Source: Sergeia podlipaevii
Taxonomy: Eukaryota; Euglenozoa; Kinetoplastea; Trypanosomatida; Trypanosomatidae
Assembly (NCBI GenBank): GCA_030849805.1
Contig: JASANZ010002035.1
Span: 1-37,063, forward strand
Length of the DNA: 37,063 bases
Reading direction: 5' to 3'
In this document: one piece after another, positions 27,660-37,063 of the stretch
How the letters are laid out: the number at the start of each line of letters is the position of its first letter
Numbering within the stretch: position 1 is the first letter of the stretch
Position numbers and translations under genes: made by a program
The notes under the pieces: model-generated
What the model was told of the DNA's origin: nothing
The model's input: the letters and a program-made list of their open reading frames with translations, nothing else
Database searches by the model: none

Positions 27660-30600
27660 ATGGAAAAGGGGAGAGAAAATCGTACACGCAGCTCCAACAG
27701 AACCACTACTACCAGTATTCAAATCTCTCTACACACAGAGGACGAGCAGCAGCAGCAGCTAGTGCCTAGTGGGGCGGCAGCGACAGCATGCACGCCTCCG
27801 GAGGGCGTGATCACCAACAAGCCCAGCTTCAGCAGCGCTGAGACACGCGACGGAAGGGCTCCTTTGCTTGCACTGGGTGCCGGTGATAGTGAAGTAGTGA
27901 GGATAGAGAATGTGAGCGACTCACCATACGCGGTGCATTCCAATGGTACTAGCACGGCTCTACCACCGCAGCAGCAGCAGCGGCCAGTGTCGGGTCAGAA
28001 AGGGAAACTCTACTGGGCACCGAAGGGTGGGACGACGGCGACAACAACAACAACGAGCAGAAGTCAAGCGGGCACGCAGTACGGCGGCGGTAGTATTAGC
28101 AGCAGCAACAACAACGGCGGTGGCAGTGCAAGCCATCGGAAAAGCGTCCACAACAACAACAACGCAGGTCTGACTGTAGACGAGAATGCCTCCTCCTCGA
28201 TGGATCGCAGTGGTACGCTTGGGACAGGCGTGCCGCCCGCCTCTGGTCATCATCATGCAGGTGCCGGTAGCACACGGGCAGCTTTGCTGACACCTCGACG
28301 CACGAAGAAGAAGTGTCAGCCAGTAGGTAACAGTGTAGAAGCTAGTCACATCACTTCTACTAGTAGCACTGCTGCTGCTGGAGCCACTGCGTCTGTCATG
28401 GATGGTGGTGATGGGCTTGCATCCCCAGTGTCTTCTTCTTTTGTGTCGTTGGATGGAGTAGGAAACGGCGTCACACCCGCCCGATCACAACAGCAACAGC
28501 AGTCAAGAATGCAAGCACAGGCACCGTCATCACGTAGGGCTAGCAGAGGAAAGCTGAGCCCCATCAAAACTTCTCAGCAGAACCTTGCTAGTGTTGGCAG
28601 CCACTCCTCCGTGGCACGCCGGCTGGCGTCTGTGACAGCCGCTACTACTTTGTCACAGCTGCCTCTCTTCCCAACCGCCTCTCGTCAGAGCGTAGAAGGA
28701 GGACCGCACACGCTCTCTCCCGCTTTAGGCACCGTGAATGCCACCCCTATTACGAATAGATGTAGTGGTGGCAATGGTGGCGGCGGCGGTAGCGGTAGCG
28801 GAGGTGCAGGTGAAGGTGGCATGACGCTAGCAAGCTCGGCAACTCCCTCCATGTATGCGAATGGACAGCCATATGATGCGCTGATGCCCAATGCGGAGAC
28901 AGAGATGGGAGAAGCGGCGTCAAATGCAGGCAGAGCTCAAGGCAAAGGTATATCCAGGCCGTGTCTCTCCAGCGATGCACGCTCGTGGATCCGCACTGGT
29001 GCTCCAGGGCTTGCAGAGCACTCGCCTGACTGGTCACACCAAGCGTCAGGCCAGCAGCAGCTACGTGAACGTCACAACTCTATCCACTCCGCCACTTCTT
29101 CTCTTGCTTGCCCACCTCTCTTCCCGTCCTCCTCCTCCATCGGTACAAGTGCTGCCGCTGCATCACCAATGTCGTTTGGCGTTATCGACAGTTCTGGGGC
29201 GCAACCCACCACCACAAAGTCACGGAAGTCATCAGAGGTCGCTACGATGAAGCGCACTACCAGTCCGCAATGGACAGACACAGCCACCCCTACCACCACC
29301 GCAGTGTCACGCACGATGCCGTCTTCCCAGCTCGCACTGAGTCCTACACAGCAGCACCTGCAAAGCTCGGCTGCAGCATATGTCAAGCCACAGAAAGGTG
29401 GACCACATCATTCCTCCTCCTCCTCCTTGGCTCCTCCACATTCTCATTCTGCTCATGGCATGCCCAAGGCCGGCGTTACCGCGTCTTCTACCGTTACTCG
29501 GCAAACAGTAATTCCACCTTTGACGGAGCGCTCCACGCTGGCGAACCCCCAGCCATCGCCCGTGACGCTGCGCTCTCGCACGGACAAGGTAGGCAAAACC
29601 GGGGGCGGCGCAACTGGAGGAGGAACGACGACTGGCGCACTTGGCAGTGAAGCAAGAGCCCCACCACGAATACTGCCAAGACTGGACAGTGTGCGACATG
29701 GCGGTGGTCCGTCTGTGCAGTCGAGCCGACAGTTGCTTGCGCGTAAGCAGCTGCAGTCTAAGCAGCAACTTAGTACCGCACGCGTGCCGACATTTGCAGA
29801 CGCGATGAACACACTCGCACTCTCTCCTTTATCTTACTCCTTTGAAAGTACCAGCAGCGCTCATACGGGCTCTCTTACCACCATTACTGCCGCTACTGCA
29901 ACAGTCACGAGTGTCAACAAGAAAAGCAAGATCGGCGCTACTGGGACGCAGCAGCAACAGCAGCAGTCCGGGGGTGCGATGACTTCAGCACACAGTACTA
30001 CCGTCACAACAGCAATGGCCGCTGCAGCTGCTATGACATCGGAAGGAAAGCCAGCCTCTACATCGAGTATTCTTCCCTCCTGCTCCACACCTGGGCCGGT
30101 GACAGTGATGCATCGCCCGAATATCGACAATGGAGGAGGGGCTCGGGGGGAAATGCCGGCACAAAGAGCTACTTCTGCTTCTTCTCGCAAGACTTCCGCA
30201 GTACCGCGACGAGTAGTGACATCGACTGCTACAACACAGCACGGGCCGCGCCCACCACCGCCATGGATCCCACAGGAGGCAATGCGCTGGCACAAGGGCC
30301 ATGCTTTGACGAACTATGAGCTCAGTGAGATTCAAGAGTACAATGAGATATACTATTGTGGCACGAGAGCGGTGAAGATGGGCTTTAAGCACATTGACAC
30401 CACCACTGACGAGTCGCTGCCACTGCCATGCGCGGGTCACCATGAAGGTAGTGAGGAGGGCATAGACGTCTCATCTGCAGAAAATGGGTGGGACATGTAC
30501 GACGACGACGACGACACCGCCGCAGCGGCGTCTCCGCCTCTAACACTGCTCTCTTCCATGTTGAAGCGGCATGGTAAGAATATCAGCCGTATCAGTAGTG

Positions 30601-33600
30601 ATGGTAGTAGTATCAAGGCATCAGTAGGAACAGCAGCAGCAGCAGCTTCCGCAACGACGTCAGCTGCGGCGTTTGACGATGAAGATCGCAACTACCGCAT
30701 CATCCTAGGCGACCACATTGCCTATCGCTATGAGGTGGTGGATGTGCTGGGCCATGGCACATACAGCTTCGTTGTCCGTGCGATTGACCACTCCATATGC
30801 GCTACACATCCTAGTGGTGGGTGTAGCATGTGTCGCGGGGAGTGGCGCGAAACTGGGAAAGAGAACGCCGGCTCTAATGCCTGTTCCACCTCCTTCGCAG
30901 CAGCGTGTGAGCACGAGCCTCCAGCAGTAGCCTTCTGTGCTATGAAAATCATCCGCAACGACGTGGATTACGTCAACGCGGCCGTGAAGGAGATCGCAGT
31001 GCTGGAGAAGATCAATGAATCTATTGCAAAGGAGCACAACACGGTGTCCACCGCCGCGCTCTTGGATCACTTCATGTTCCGCGGACACATGGTGTTGGTT
31101 TTTCCTCTGTTTGGCATGGACCTCAGCGAACTTCTTCGCGTCAACGAGCGCCGGCCACTGCCATCCATTATCTCCCGCAGTCTCTCCGCGCAGCTGGTGT
31201 GGTGTCTGCACGTGCTGCATGACTGCACCGCGGTTATCCATGCGGATATTAAACTTGAGAACATTGTCTTGGTCGACCGCAGTGCGGAAGACAATGAGTT
31301 CCCAGAGCGAATGTTGATGGCGCTCTCGTCAGGAGCGAAGTCATCCATTGAGAAAAGCGGCCATGGCAGCACTACACGCTGTAGTGGCAATGGCAATGGC
31401 GGTATGGACACAAACGCAGACGACGTCTCTTCGCACATCACTCTTATTGACCACAGCAACTCAAAGCTCGTCAACTGGCCCCGCTCCTACCCTGCACAGT
31501 CTCCATTCTTCAGAGCCCCTGAAGTGTCCCTGAAGCTTCCTTATGGCACTGCGATCGATATGTGGTCAGTGGGGTGCGCTGTGTACGAGTTGGTCACCGG
31601 CTGCACACTCTTTCCAGAATCGGATGATATCTCGCTGCTGCGCAGACACCTCGTGGTGCTCGGAATGCCAGATAAGGAATTTCTTGACCATATTAAAGTG
31701 TCTTGGAAGGCCTACAAGGCTGCTCACCCATATCTGCAAGGGTATAAACCTGGCGAGAGCGGTGGTGGCATGGCAGTCCATCAGGAGCTGCTTGACGCCA
31801 GGTGTGACGACGTCAGGGAGATGGAGGAGTGCTGGCTAGCAATGCTTGCCATGCTGTCTGCGAAGGCCACGGAACTGCGATCTCGTCAGCAGCAGCAGCA
31901 ACAACAACAACAACAAGAGGCATTACCGGCGCTGCTGCAAGGAAGAAGTGGTGCTGGTATCTCCAGCGCAGATTCTCTACTGCACCTCCTGTGCATCAGC
32001 GATGCGGTAGATTGTCTGCGCACCTACGCGGCTACTGCATCTGCCGCCACATCTTGTTCCTCTTCATGCCGCGCCGTCTCCCCGACTGCAGGTGCGCACG
32101 CGGTCGTCGCTGCGGTGCACGCAATACGACTCTTGGACTTTCTGCTAGGGTGTCTGTACTGGTCCGCTGAAAGCCGGCTGACTGCCGCCGAGGCCACATA
32201 TCACCCCTACATTTCTGCGTTCTTTACCTCAGCAGCAGCAGCAGGTGATGGCAGCGGGCCTAGAGACACCTTTGGGCTTGTCTCACCGCGCTCTATCTCA
32301 TCCCTTTCATTCGTCTCGCGAACTCTGCACACTCCGCAAGACACGCATCACCTTCTCTCTGCCATCCCCCCGAGATGCACTGGAGCCTATTTTATTCAAC
32401 GACACGGTCTCACACACGATGACGTCGAACTCGTCGACGTAGCAACACGCCTAGCAGTTCTGCACTGTAGCGGCAACAGCAGCAGCAGCAGCCCAGAGGA
32501 AAGATGGTCTCCTAACCCATATTCGGACGACGTGTCAGCGGCATCAGCGCGAGTGCCACCACTACCACCGCCATCGCAGTTGTTCACGGCTCCCGCCTCA
32601 CCTATTTCTTCAAGTGCAGCTGGCACGAGTGGTTTCTTCGGGGCCGATACGCGTGTCACCGCGCGGACACTCGACCCTGCCATTGCAGTATTCCCCTTGC
32701 GCCACCCCCCGCCGTGGCTCGCAGCAGAGAAGGACATCTATCCTCCTATAGTTCGCATGGATAGCAGCAGCAGCGGCAACAACCACAACAGCATTGGTGG
32801 AGGTGGCGGCGGTGCAAGCAACCTACTTCTAACAGCGCTGGTGCGTGGGAAGTCGCAAACGTGTCTTCTTCTTCACTCACCATGGTCAGGCATTGGCAGT
32901 GATCAGAATAGTAATGGAACTGTCAACACGCCAGTGAGCAGCGGGGCGAGGCACGGCGGCGGCGGCTACAGTGGTAGTAGCGCTCACGGATCTCAGCCCA
33001 TGACGATGGATTTTTATGAAAAGCGTCTGGCGTCCTCAGATACAAACAGCATGCAGCTGGTGGATGGAAATGCACCACATGGTGCGGTGCCTCACCCTCC
33101 CTACCATCATTATAGCAACAGCAACACGAATATATGGGAAGATGCCAACTCGGAGGCGTCGTGGTTGCGCGTGTCCTCGTCGAGGGACAGTTCGTCTCTC
33201 CGCTACCGCTTAAACTCGGCCTGTGTGCTGTCCTCCTCCGCTGGACAGCAGCAGCACCACCCTAAGCCCATCTACGGTCGACTGGATCATCATGCCAGTC
33301 TTGAGGCAGGTATCACTGGAGCCTTTCATGGTGGCAGCGCTGGAGAAGAGGATAGGGTTGTTGTTGTTGAAGGCTCCAGACATGGATGCGGTGGAGTGAC
33401 GAGTAACGGCGAGGCGGATGTGCTGATTCTTGATGTCGCAAGCTGTAACACCGCAGCTTTAACAACGACGAACACGACCACGGCCACGACGACGCCAGAA
33501 GTGGAAAGCGGCAGGGGTAGCATCAGTAGTCGTGTAGGCCACGGCTCTCGGTTCAGCACTCCTCTCTCAGCTCACACGCGGCCCTTGTTGGCTCCGCATA

Positions 33601-33839
33601 CACCTCCGAGGATGTCCAAGCAAGGAGGGCGGCCACCGCGATCAGTGCCGTCCGTGTCCACCACCATGCCTACCGCTCTGTCATCTAGCACAACTAGAAT
33701 TCGGCGTGAAGAGGGTGTAGCGCAGAATAATGAGCGCAGAGACGATGGCCAAGAGCAGCATCCATATGAGAGACCTGAATCTGTGGCAGAATTTTGTGAC
33801 GCACAGGGTAACGATGTAGTGGTAATGTCTCTATACTGA
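27660..33839 (+). CDS. Giant atypical DYRK-family protein kinase
   Basis: This 2059-residue protein has a kinase core at about 1022-1525 flanked by long Ser/Thr/Gly/Gln-rich, probably disordered regions. A DYRK-homology box lies just upstream (about 882-905: ALTNYELSEIQEYNEIYYCG). The core shows GHGTYSFV near 1032, CAMKII with Lys1096, a helix-C Glu in AVKEIAVLEK, IHADIKLEN (H1194, A1195, D1196), DHS in place of DFG (1264-1266), FFRAPE ending at 1288, and YGTAIDMWSVGCAVYELVTG. The DYRK activation-loop pattern YxYIQSRFYRAPE is altered to SYPAQSPFFRAPE, so the second Tyr, normally autophosphorylated, is Pro. Large inserts lie between beta2 and beta3, before DHS, and around a ten-Gln run (1410-1419). 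The core Lys and both Asp are retained, so activity is plausible. An atypical DYRK is known in T. brucei; orthology is not established here. Confidence 0.85.
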   Translation: MEKGRENRTRSSNRTTTTSIQISLHTEDEQQQQLVPSGAAATACTPPEGVITNKPSFSSAETRDGRAPLLALGAGDSEVVRIENVSDSPYAVHSNGTSTALPPQQQQRPVSGQKGKLYWAPKGGTTATTTTTSRSQAGTQYGGGSISSSNNNGGGSASHRKSVHNNNNAGLTVDENASSSMDRSGTLGTGVPPASGHHHAGAGSTRAALLTPRRTKKKCQPVGNSVEASHITSTSSTAAAGATASVMDGGDGLASPVSSSFVSLDGVGNGVTPARSQQQQQSRMQAQAPSSRRASRGKLSPIKTSQQNLASVGSHSSVARRLASVTAATTLSQLPLFPTASRQSVEGGPHTLSPALGTVNATPITNRCSGGNGGGGGSGSGGAGEGGMTLASSATPSMYANGQPYDALMPNAETEMGEAASNAGRAQGKGISRPCLSSDARSWIRTGAPGLAEHSPDWSHQASGQQQLRERHNSIHSATSSLACPPLFPSSSSIGTSAAAASPMSFGVIDSSGAQPTTTKSRKSSEVATMKRTTSPQWTDTATPTTTAVSRTMPSSQLALSPTQQHLQSSAAAYVKPQKGGPHHSSSSSLAPPHSHSAHGMPKAGVTASSTVTRQTVIPPLTERSTLANPQPSPVTLRSRTDKVGKTGGGATGGGTTTGALGSEARAPPRILPRLDSVRHGGGPSVQSSRQLLARKQLQSKQQLSTARVPTFADAMNTLALSPLSYSFESTSSAHTGSLTTITAATATVTSVNKKSKIGATGTQQQQQQSGGAMTSAHSTTVTTAMAAAAAMTSEGKPASTSSILPSCSTPGPVTVMHRPNIDNGGGARGEMPAQRATSASSRKTSAVPRRVVTSTATTQHGPRPPPPWIPQEAMRWHKGHALTNYELSEIQEYNEIYYCGTRAVKMGFKHIDTTTDESLPLPCAGHHEGSEEGIDVSSAENGWDMYDDDDDTAAAASPPLTLLSSMLKRHGKNISRISSDGSSIKASVGTAAAAASATTSAAAFDDEDRNYRIILGDHIAYRYEVVDVLGHGTYSFVVRAIDHSICATHPSGGCSMCRGEWRETGKENAGSNACSTSFAAACEHEPPAVAFCAMKIIRNDVDYVNAAVKEIAVLEKINESIAKEHNTVSTAALLDHFMFRGHMVLVFPLFGMDLSELLRVNERRPLPSIISRSLSAQLVWCLHVLHDCTAVIHADIKLENIVLVDRSAEDNEFPERMLMALSSGAKSSIEKSGHGSTTRCSGNGNGGMDTNADDVSSHITLIDHSNSKLVNWPRSYPAQSPFFRAPEVSLKLPYGTAIDMWSVGCAVYELVTGCTLFPESDDISLLRRHLVVLGMPDKEFLDHIKVSWKAYKAAHPYLQGYKPGESGGGMAVHQELLDARCDDVREMEECWLAMLAMLSAKATELRSRQQQQQQQQQQEALPALLQGRSGAGISSADSLLHLLCISDAVDCLRTYAATASAATSCSSSCRAVSPTAGAHAVVAAVHAIRLLDFLLGCLYWSAESRLTAAEATYHPYISAFFTSAAAAGDGSGPRDTFGLVSPRSISSLSFVSRTLHTPQDTHHLLSAIPPRCTGAYFIQRHGLTHDDVELVDVATRLAVLHCSGNSSSSSPEERWSPNPYSDDVSAASARVPPLPPPSQLFTAPASPISSSAAGTSGFFGADTRVTARTLDPAIAVFPLRHPPPWLAAEKDIYPPIVRMDSSSSGNNHNSIGGGGGGASNLLLTALVRGKSQTCLLLHSPWSGIGSDQNSNGTVNTPVSSGARHGGGGYSGSSAHGSQPMTMDFYEKRLASSDTNSMQLVDGNAPHGAVPHPPYHHYSNSNTNIWEDANSEASWLRVSSSRDSSSLRYRLNSACVLSSSAGQQQHHPKPIYGRLDHHASLEAGITGAFHGGSAGEEDRVVVVEGSRHGCGGVTSNGEADVLILDVASCNTAALTTTNTTTATTTPEVESGRGSISSRVGHGSRFSTPLSAHTRPLLAPHTPPRMSKQGGRPPRSVPSVSTTMPTALSSSTTRIRREEGVAQNNERRDDGQEQHPYERPESVAEFCDAQGNDVVVMSLY
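31887..31916 (+). repeat. CAG/CAA repeat coding for ten glutamines
   Basis: Four CAG and then six CAA triplets in frame encode Gln1410-1419, inside an insert of the kinase domain. The mixed codons suggest the run is stable or selected at the protein level. Confidence 0.85.
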
Positions 33840-34838
33840 CAGGGGCTCTCCGCGTATGTTATATATATATGTGTGTGTGTGTATTCACGTTTTTGTATTT
33901 ATTTTCTATTGTGGAATGAGCGTGTATGTATGCGAGTCGGTAGAATAAAAGTGAGCAATAGTATGCCTTCTGCAATTTGTATATATGCTTTCCTTACCAC
34001 GCATATTTTCTTCTCTTTTTTTTTTTACTATTTGGAAAAGGAAAAAAAAAAAATCAGTTCATTTCTGCTGAAAATGTACTATACTCTCTCTTCATATATG
34101 TCTTCCACACACACACACTCACACGCACAGGCACGCATGCACCCATCCCCTCTTTCACTTGAGTGGAACACTCCCCTACAATATGAGCACATGGAAAAGC
34201 ACATAGTACAGTCATATTTTCTCTTTGTAAAAAAAAAAAAAAAAAAGAATACGAAAAAGAAAATGAATAAAGTAAAGGAAATGTTGAGCAAAAGGGAGAG
34301 TAGGATATCTCAACATCATGAAGCTACTACATGCATGCGCATGCAGAACACGTCCAATGACTTTTTCTTTCCTTTGCTTTATCAACAATATTTCTCTTTT
34401 TTTTTTCTTCTATCTCCCCCTTTCTTTGTTGCTCTTTTTATATTCACTGTTTACTGCTACTAAAAGCATCCGTTGAGCTTTTCAATTTCTACATACATAT
34501 ACATATATATATATTTATATACATATAGATAGATAGATATTACCTCTTACCTTATTCACGTGATAAAAGGCTGAATAGTGACTGGAAAAGGGAACAAACA
34601 AGAAGAAGGAAAAGAAGAAGAAGAACTGAGCACATTAACTCTCCCAAAGGCAGACACTTGTGTACACGCTGCGCTGTTCTTTGCCTGACTGCTTGCTCTC
34701 ACTAGTGTAGCAAGAGCGGAGTAGCAAAGAAGAAAAAAAATACATAGAGGCCAGCAATTTTTTTATTTTTTTCAAAGCTTATCAAAGAAAGAAAAAGGAC
34801 AAAGAAGAAAAGAGAAATCAACACATATATACAGACGC

Positions 34839-34862
34839 TCCTATACGACTTTCTTTCCTTAG
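34839..34862 (+). promoter_or_regulatory. Candidate spliced-leader acceptor for the elongase gene
   Basis: A T/C tract ends in CCTTAG with AG at 34861-34862. The predicted leader of about 172 bases contains no ATG before 35035 and includes the TTTA and CT repeats. Confidence 0.5.
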
Positions 34863-34919
34863 CATTTTAAGGAAAATCAAAAAGAAGTGTGTGCTTTTTT
34901 GTTGCTGTTGTTGTCGTCC

Positions 34920-34944
34920 TTATTTATTTATTTATTTATTTACT
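34920..34944 (+). repeat. (TTTA)n microsatellite in the 5'UTR
   Basis: Six TTTA units are visible inside the predicted leader of the elongase mRNA. A similar TTTA array occurs at about 11956-11978 and a shorter one near 24308. Confidence 0.85.
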
Positions 34945-34965
34945 CATTTCATATACAAACCCTCC

Positions 34966-35015
34966 CTCCCCCCTCCCCTCCCTCACCCCACCCCACCCTC
35001 TCTCTCTCTCTCTCT
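34966..35015 (+). repeat. C-rich and (CT)n pyrimidine tract just before the elongase
   Basis: About 50 bases are nearly pure pyrimidine, ending in eight or nine CT units 20 bases before the start codon. The first AG after it is at 35032-35033, which would leave a one-base leader, so it is either a second acceptor or a 5'UTR element. Confidence 0.7.
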
Positions 35016-35034
35016 CGGTGGACTGTGTGAAAGA

Positions 35035-35934
35035 ATGATTTCGCTACTTCAGCCCTTTGTCAACTTTGCTGGCATTCCAGCGTCCTTTGCAGGCGACTTT
35101 GTGGAGTGGATCTTCGATGACTACTTTGATGTTCTCGTGTACAGTGAGGTATTGTATGTGATGATGGTGTACTATGGTCCCATCTACATGAAGAATCGCG
35201 AGCCCTTTAATCTGAAGCCGGTCGTTGCGGTGTGGAACCTCATTCTTACCCTCTTTGCCTTTGGTGGCGCCATCGGTACTACCCATATTGTAATGTTCCT
35301 TATTCGCGATCGCGGCTTTTACGAGACGACTTGCTTCTATGAGAAGCACATTGTGTACGACGGCGAGTTTGCATTTTGGATTTACGCCTTTTTACTGAGT
35401 AAGATTCCAGAGATGCTTGACACAGCCCTGCTGATTCTTCAGAAGAAGCCTGTCGCCTTCTTACACTGGTATCACCACCTCACCGTATCTATCTTCTGCT
35501 GGTACGCTGGTTATTCTCTCATTGCTAGCGGTCTGTGGTTTGCCACCATGAACTACTGGGTGCACTCTGTTATGTATCTCTATTACTTCGTGTGCACGCT
35601 TGGCTTCCGCAGTGTAGTGAGGCGCTTTGCTCCTCTCATTACAGCGGCTCAGCTTCTTCAGATGGTAGTTGGCACGGCGATTGTTGCCTACACCTTCTAC
35701 TATAGCTACATGAGTCCCAAGGGCTGCGGGGTCGACCGCAGGACGATCCGCATGGGTGTGGCGATGTACGGCACGTATATGGTGCTGTTCGCTCGTTTGT
35801 TTATACAGTCCTATATGCGCGCTGGTAGTAGAAAGGGAGGCAAGAAGAACGGTGTGAGTGCGCTTCTTGGCAGCAATGGAAAGAGTCAAGATGGGCCCGC
35901 CGTGGCGACGCGAAAAGATACCAAGATGCAGTAA
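35035..35934 (+). CDS. ELO: Fatty-acid elongase (ELO family)
   Basis: This 299-residue multi-pass ER membrane enzyme is a 3-ketoacyl-CoA synthase that condenses malonyl-CoA with acyl-CoA. Family motifs are complete: SKIPEMLDT at 122-130 (usual SKxxExxDT), the histidine box HWYHH at 144-148, MNYWVHSVMYLYY at 172-184 and TAAQLLQ at 203-209. Six to seven hydrophobic spans are visible from about 38 to 262. The C-terminus is polar and Lys-rich (GGKKNG near 268-273), as for ER-retained members. The open frame extends upstream to a GTG at 34891, but that part only translates repeats; ATG at 35035 begins MISLLQPFVNF and gives a normal family length. Trypanosomatids use ELO enzymes for de novo fatty-acid synthesis and for polyunsaturates; the HWYHH form (Trp between His) alone does not tell me which chain length is used. 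Confidence 0.95.
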   Translation: MISLLQPFVNFAGIPASFAGDFVEWIFDDYFDVLVYSEVLYVMMVYYGPIYMKNREPFNLKPVVAVWNLILTLFAFGGAIGTTHIVMFLIRDRGFYETTCFYEKHIVYDGEFAFWIYAFLLSKIPEMLDTALLILQKKPVAFLHWYHHLTVSIFCWYAGYSLIASGLWFATMNYWVHSVMYLYYFVCTLGFRSVVRRFAPLITAAQLLQMVVGTAIVAYTFYYSYMSPKGCGVDRRTIRMGVAMYGTYMVLFARLFIQSYMRAGSRKGGKKNGVSALLGSNGKSQDGPAVATRKDTKMQ

Positions 35935-37063
35935 GGGGAACGATAAGGAAGAAATGAAAGAGAGAGTGAGTAAGTGAGTGAGAGCTCACACTTGTGCGTA
36001 TGTCTGCGCAATAGTATCTCTCAGTTTTACAAGCTTTCATATAAGTTACAAACGAAAAAGAAAAAAAATTCTTTTGGTAGAGTAAACCGGTTTGGTTTGT
36101 TTTCATTTGCTGCGCAGCTGCTTCTCTGTTTTCCCCTCTACTTCTTTTCTTTATTTCTATATGTGTGTGTGCGTGTGTGTGTGTATAAGGACCAGTAAGG
36201 GAGAGTAAGAGTGTGAGTAGAGCTTTTTTTTTGTGGGTATGTACGCTCCTCTCTCTCCTCTTTTTTCTCCGTGAGAGAAGGTGTAAATTTGGAAGTTACT
36301 CATGTATTTTTTTTTCTTTTTCCTCTCTTCTTTTATATATACATGTGTATGCGTGTGCGCCGTAAAATATGTTATCCATCTTATAAAAATATTAACTATA
36401 TTATGATTAGTGTTCTCTCTTCTTCATTTTGATTGTTCTGTATATTTGCTGGACAAGTAAGAAACGAAATTAGAAAAGGAAAGAAAAAAAAAACAGCGGA
36501 AAGAAGGAAACAGGGAAGGGTCTTGGCGAAGGAAAGACTGCTCTCTCTCTCTGTGTGTATGAGTGTGTGCGTGAGTGCGTGATATGACGCTCGATCGGCA
36601 TTTGTTATGGATGTCCACCAGCTTCACCTGGATAGATGCGCTCATTCTATCCATTATTTCTTTCTTATAATATATATTTTTTTGTCTCGTTGTTGCTGCC
36701 GCTGTTTTGATCCACAGGATATATTTATTTGTATTGCTGTCTTGTAGAAGCCAGCGGGGAGGAGGAGAGGGACATGTATACTGAAAGATATAAGCAAAGA
36801 AAGTAAGGTTGAGGGGGGAAAAGATAGAGAGAGCGTGGAAGATAGAGGGGGTGGGAACAACAATGCCCATTGCAACAACAAAAAAGAAGAATGAGGTGTG
36901 GTAGCGTTAGTGGTAGTGTACGCTTTATAGACGTTGTAAAAGAGTGGTAAGCGCTCCTCTCTCCTTCCCTCCTCCACCTAGCTGCTGAATAGCAGCAAAA
37001 TAGATAAGTCTTCCTTTCCTTTTTTTCCTTTTTCTCTTTGGTGTTGATCCTCCCCCCCCCCCC
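35935..37063. other. 3' end of the window, no gene seen
   Basis: It holds a GAGT-like array near 35957-35985, a GT block near 36160-36184, T-rich stretches and a final run of 12 C at 37052-37063. Open frames on the minus strand (36424-36977) are low-complexity and are not called. The terminal poly-C may simply be a contig edge. Confidence 0.55.

Larger units (their letters stand above)
33840..35034. other. Intergenic spacer before the elongase gene
   Basis: It has AT then GT repeats at about 33860-33883, a CA block near 34108-34120, an A-run at about 34229-34246, AT-rich sequence near 34500, a short GATA-type array near 34526-34540, (TTTA)n at 34920-34944 and a C/CT-rich tract at 34966-35015. 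The open frame at 33873-34463 starts at GTG and is made of these repeats, so it is not called. No gene is visible. Confidence 0.6.

Noticed and set aside
28891..29650. Overlapping + strand frames inside the DYRK gene
   Set aside because: They arise from repeat-rich triplet sequence in another frame; the long kinase frame explains the region.
33873..34463. Open frame of 196 codons on the + strand
   Set aside because: It begins at GTG inside a GT repeat and translates T-rich, A-rich and CA-rich spacer sequence. It has no family resemblance.
34891..35034. Upstream in-frame extension of the elongase from GTG
   Set aside because: It would encode only TTTA- and CT-repeat peptides. The ATG at 35035 gives a normal family length.
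1..37063. CRISPR arrays, insertion sequences, retroposons and telomeric repeats
   Set aside because: I saw no spaced direct repeats, no transposase or reverse-transcriptase frames and no TTAGGG arrays. The repeats present are simple microsatellites.

Overview
This window is nuclear DNA from a trypanosomatid (Kinetoplastea), probably a Leishmania-like or monoxenous insect-type species; I cannot name the genus. Four observations support this. All twelve convincing genes lie on the + strand as single uninterrupted reading frames, as expected of a polycistronic unit. They are separated by 0.5-2 kb spacers rich in pyrimidine tracts, homopolymers and microsatellites, typical of spliced-leader trans-splicing and coupled polyadenylation. 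Gene content is kinetoplastid in style, with a peroxisome-type SKL tail on a purine enzyme and a very large atypical DYRK kinase. Coding regions are clearly more GC-rich and less repetitive than spacers.

Layout, left to right: a 2 kb gene-free stretch; a short G-patch protein of GPATCH4 type (2063-2659); a probable mitochondrial coiled-coil protein with a split RRM-like domain (3417-4934); a kinesin-2-like motor (5552-8398); a 1.8 kb spacer; an unusual fusion of an ABM-type (dimeric alpha/beta barrel) domain to a LOG-type nucleoside-monophosphate phosphoribohydrolase (10204-11172); a glycosomal IMPDH/GMPR-family enzyme that I read as GMP reductase (12517-13995); an unrecognised 772-residue protein (15107-17425); the splicing factor CDC5 (17969-20335); a METTL21-like methyltransferase (20893-22185); a degenerate B-box/coiled-coil protein (22692-24158); an OXA1/YidC-superfamily membrane insertase (24939-26303); a 2059-residue atypical DYRK kinase (27660-33839); and a fatty-acid elongase (35035-35934).

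As is usual in trypanosomatids, neighbours do not form functional operons. Two groupings are still worth noting. The LOG fusion and the GMP reductase are adjacent and both act on purine mononucleotides, releasing adenine from AMP and converting GMP to IMP respectively. From memory and unverified, the order kinesin-2A, GMP reductase, CDC5 also occurs on T. brucei chromosome 5, which supports these assignments and would make the LOG fusion an insertion or lineage-specific retention in a conserved block.

Best candidates for something undescribed: the ABM-LOG fusion, the DYRK with several altered catalytic-core motifs, and the OXA1-like insertase with a long charged tail. For most genes I also mark a candidate spliced-leader acceptor (AG after a pyrimidine tract); in each such case the first ATG downstream is the chosen start. 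No tRNA, rRNA, CRISPR array, transposon or bacterial-type promoter was recognised.
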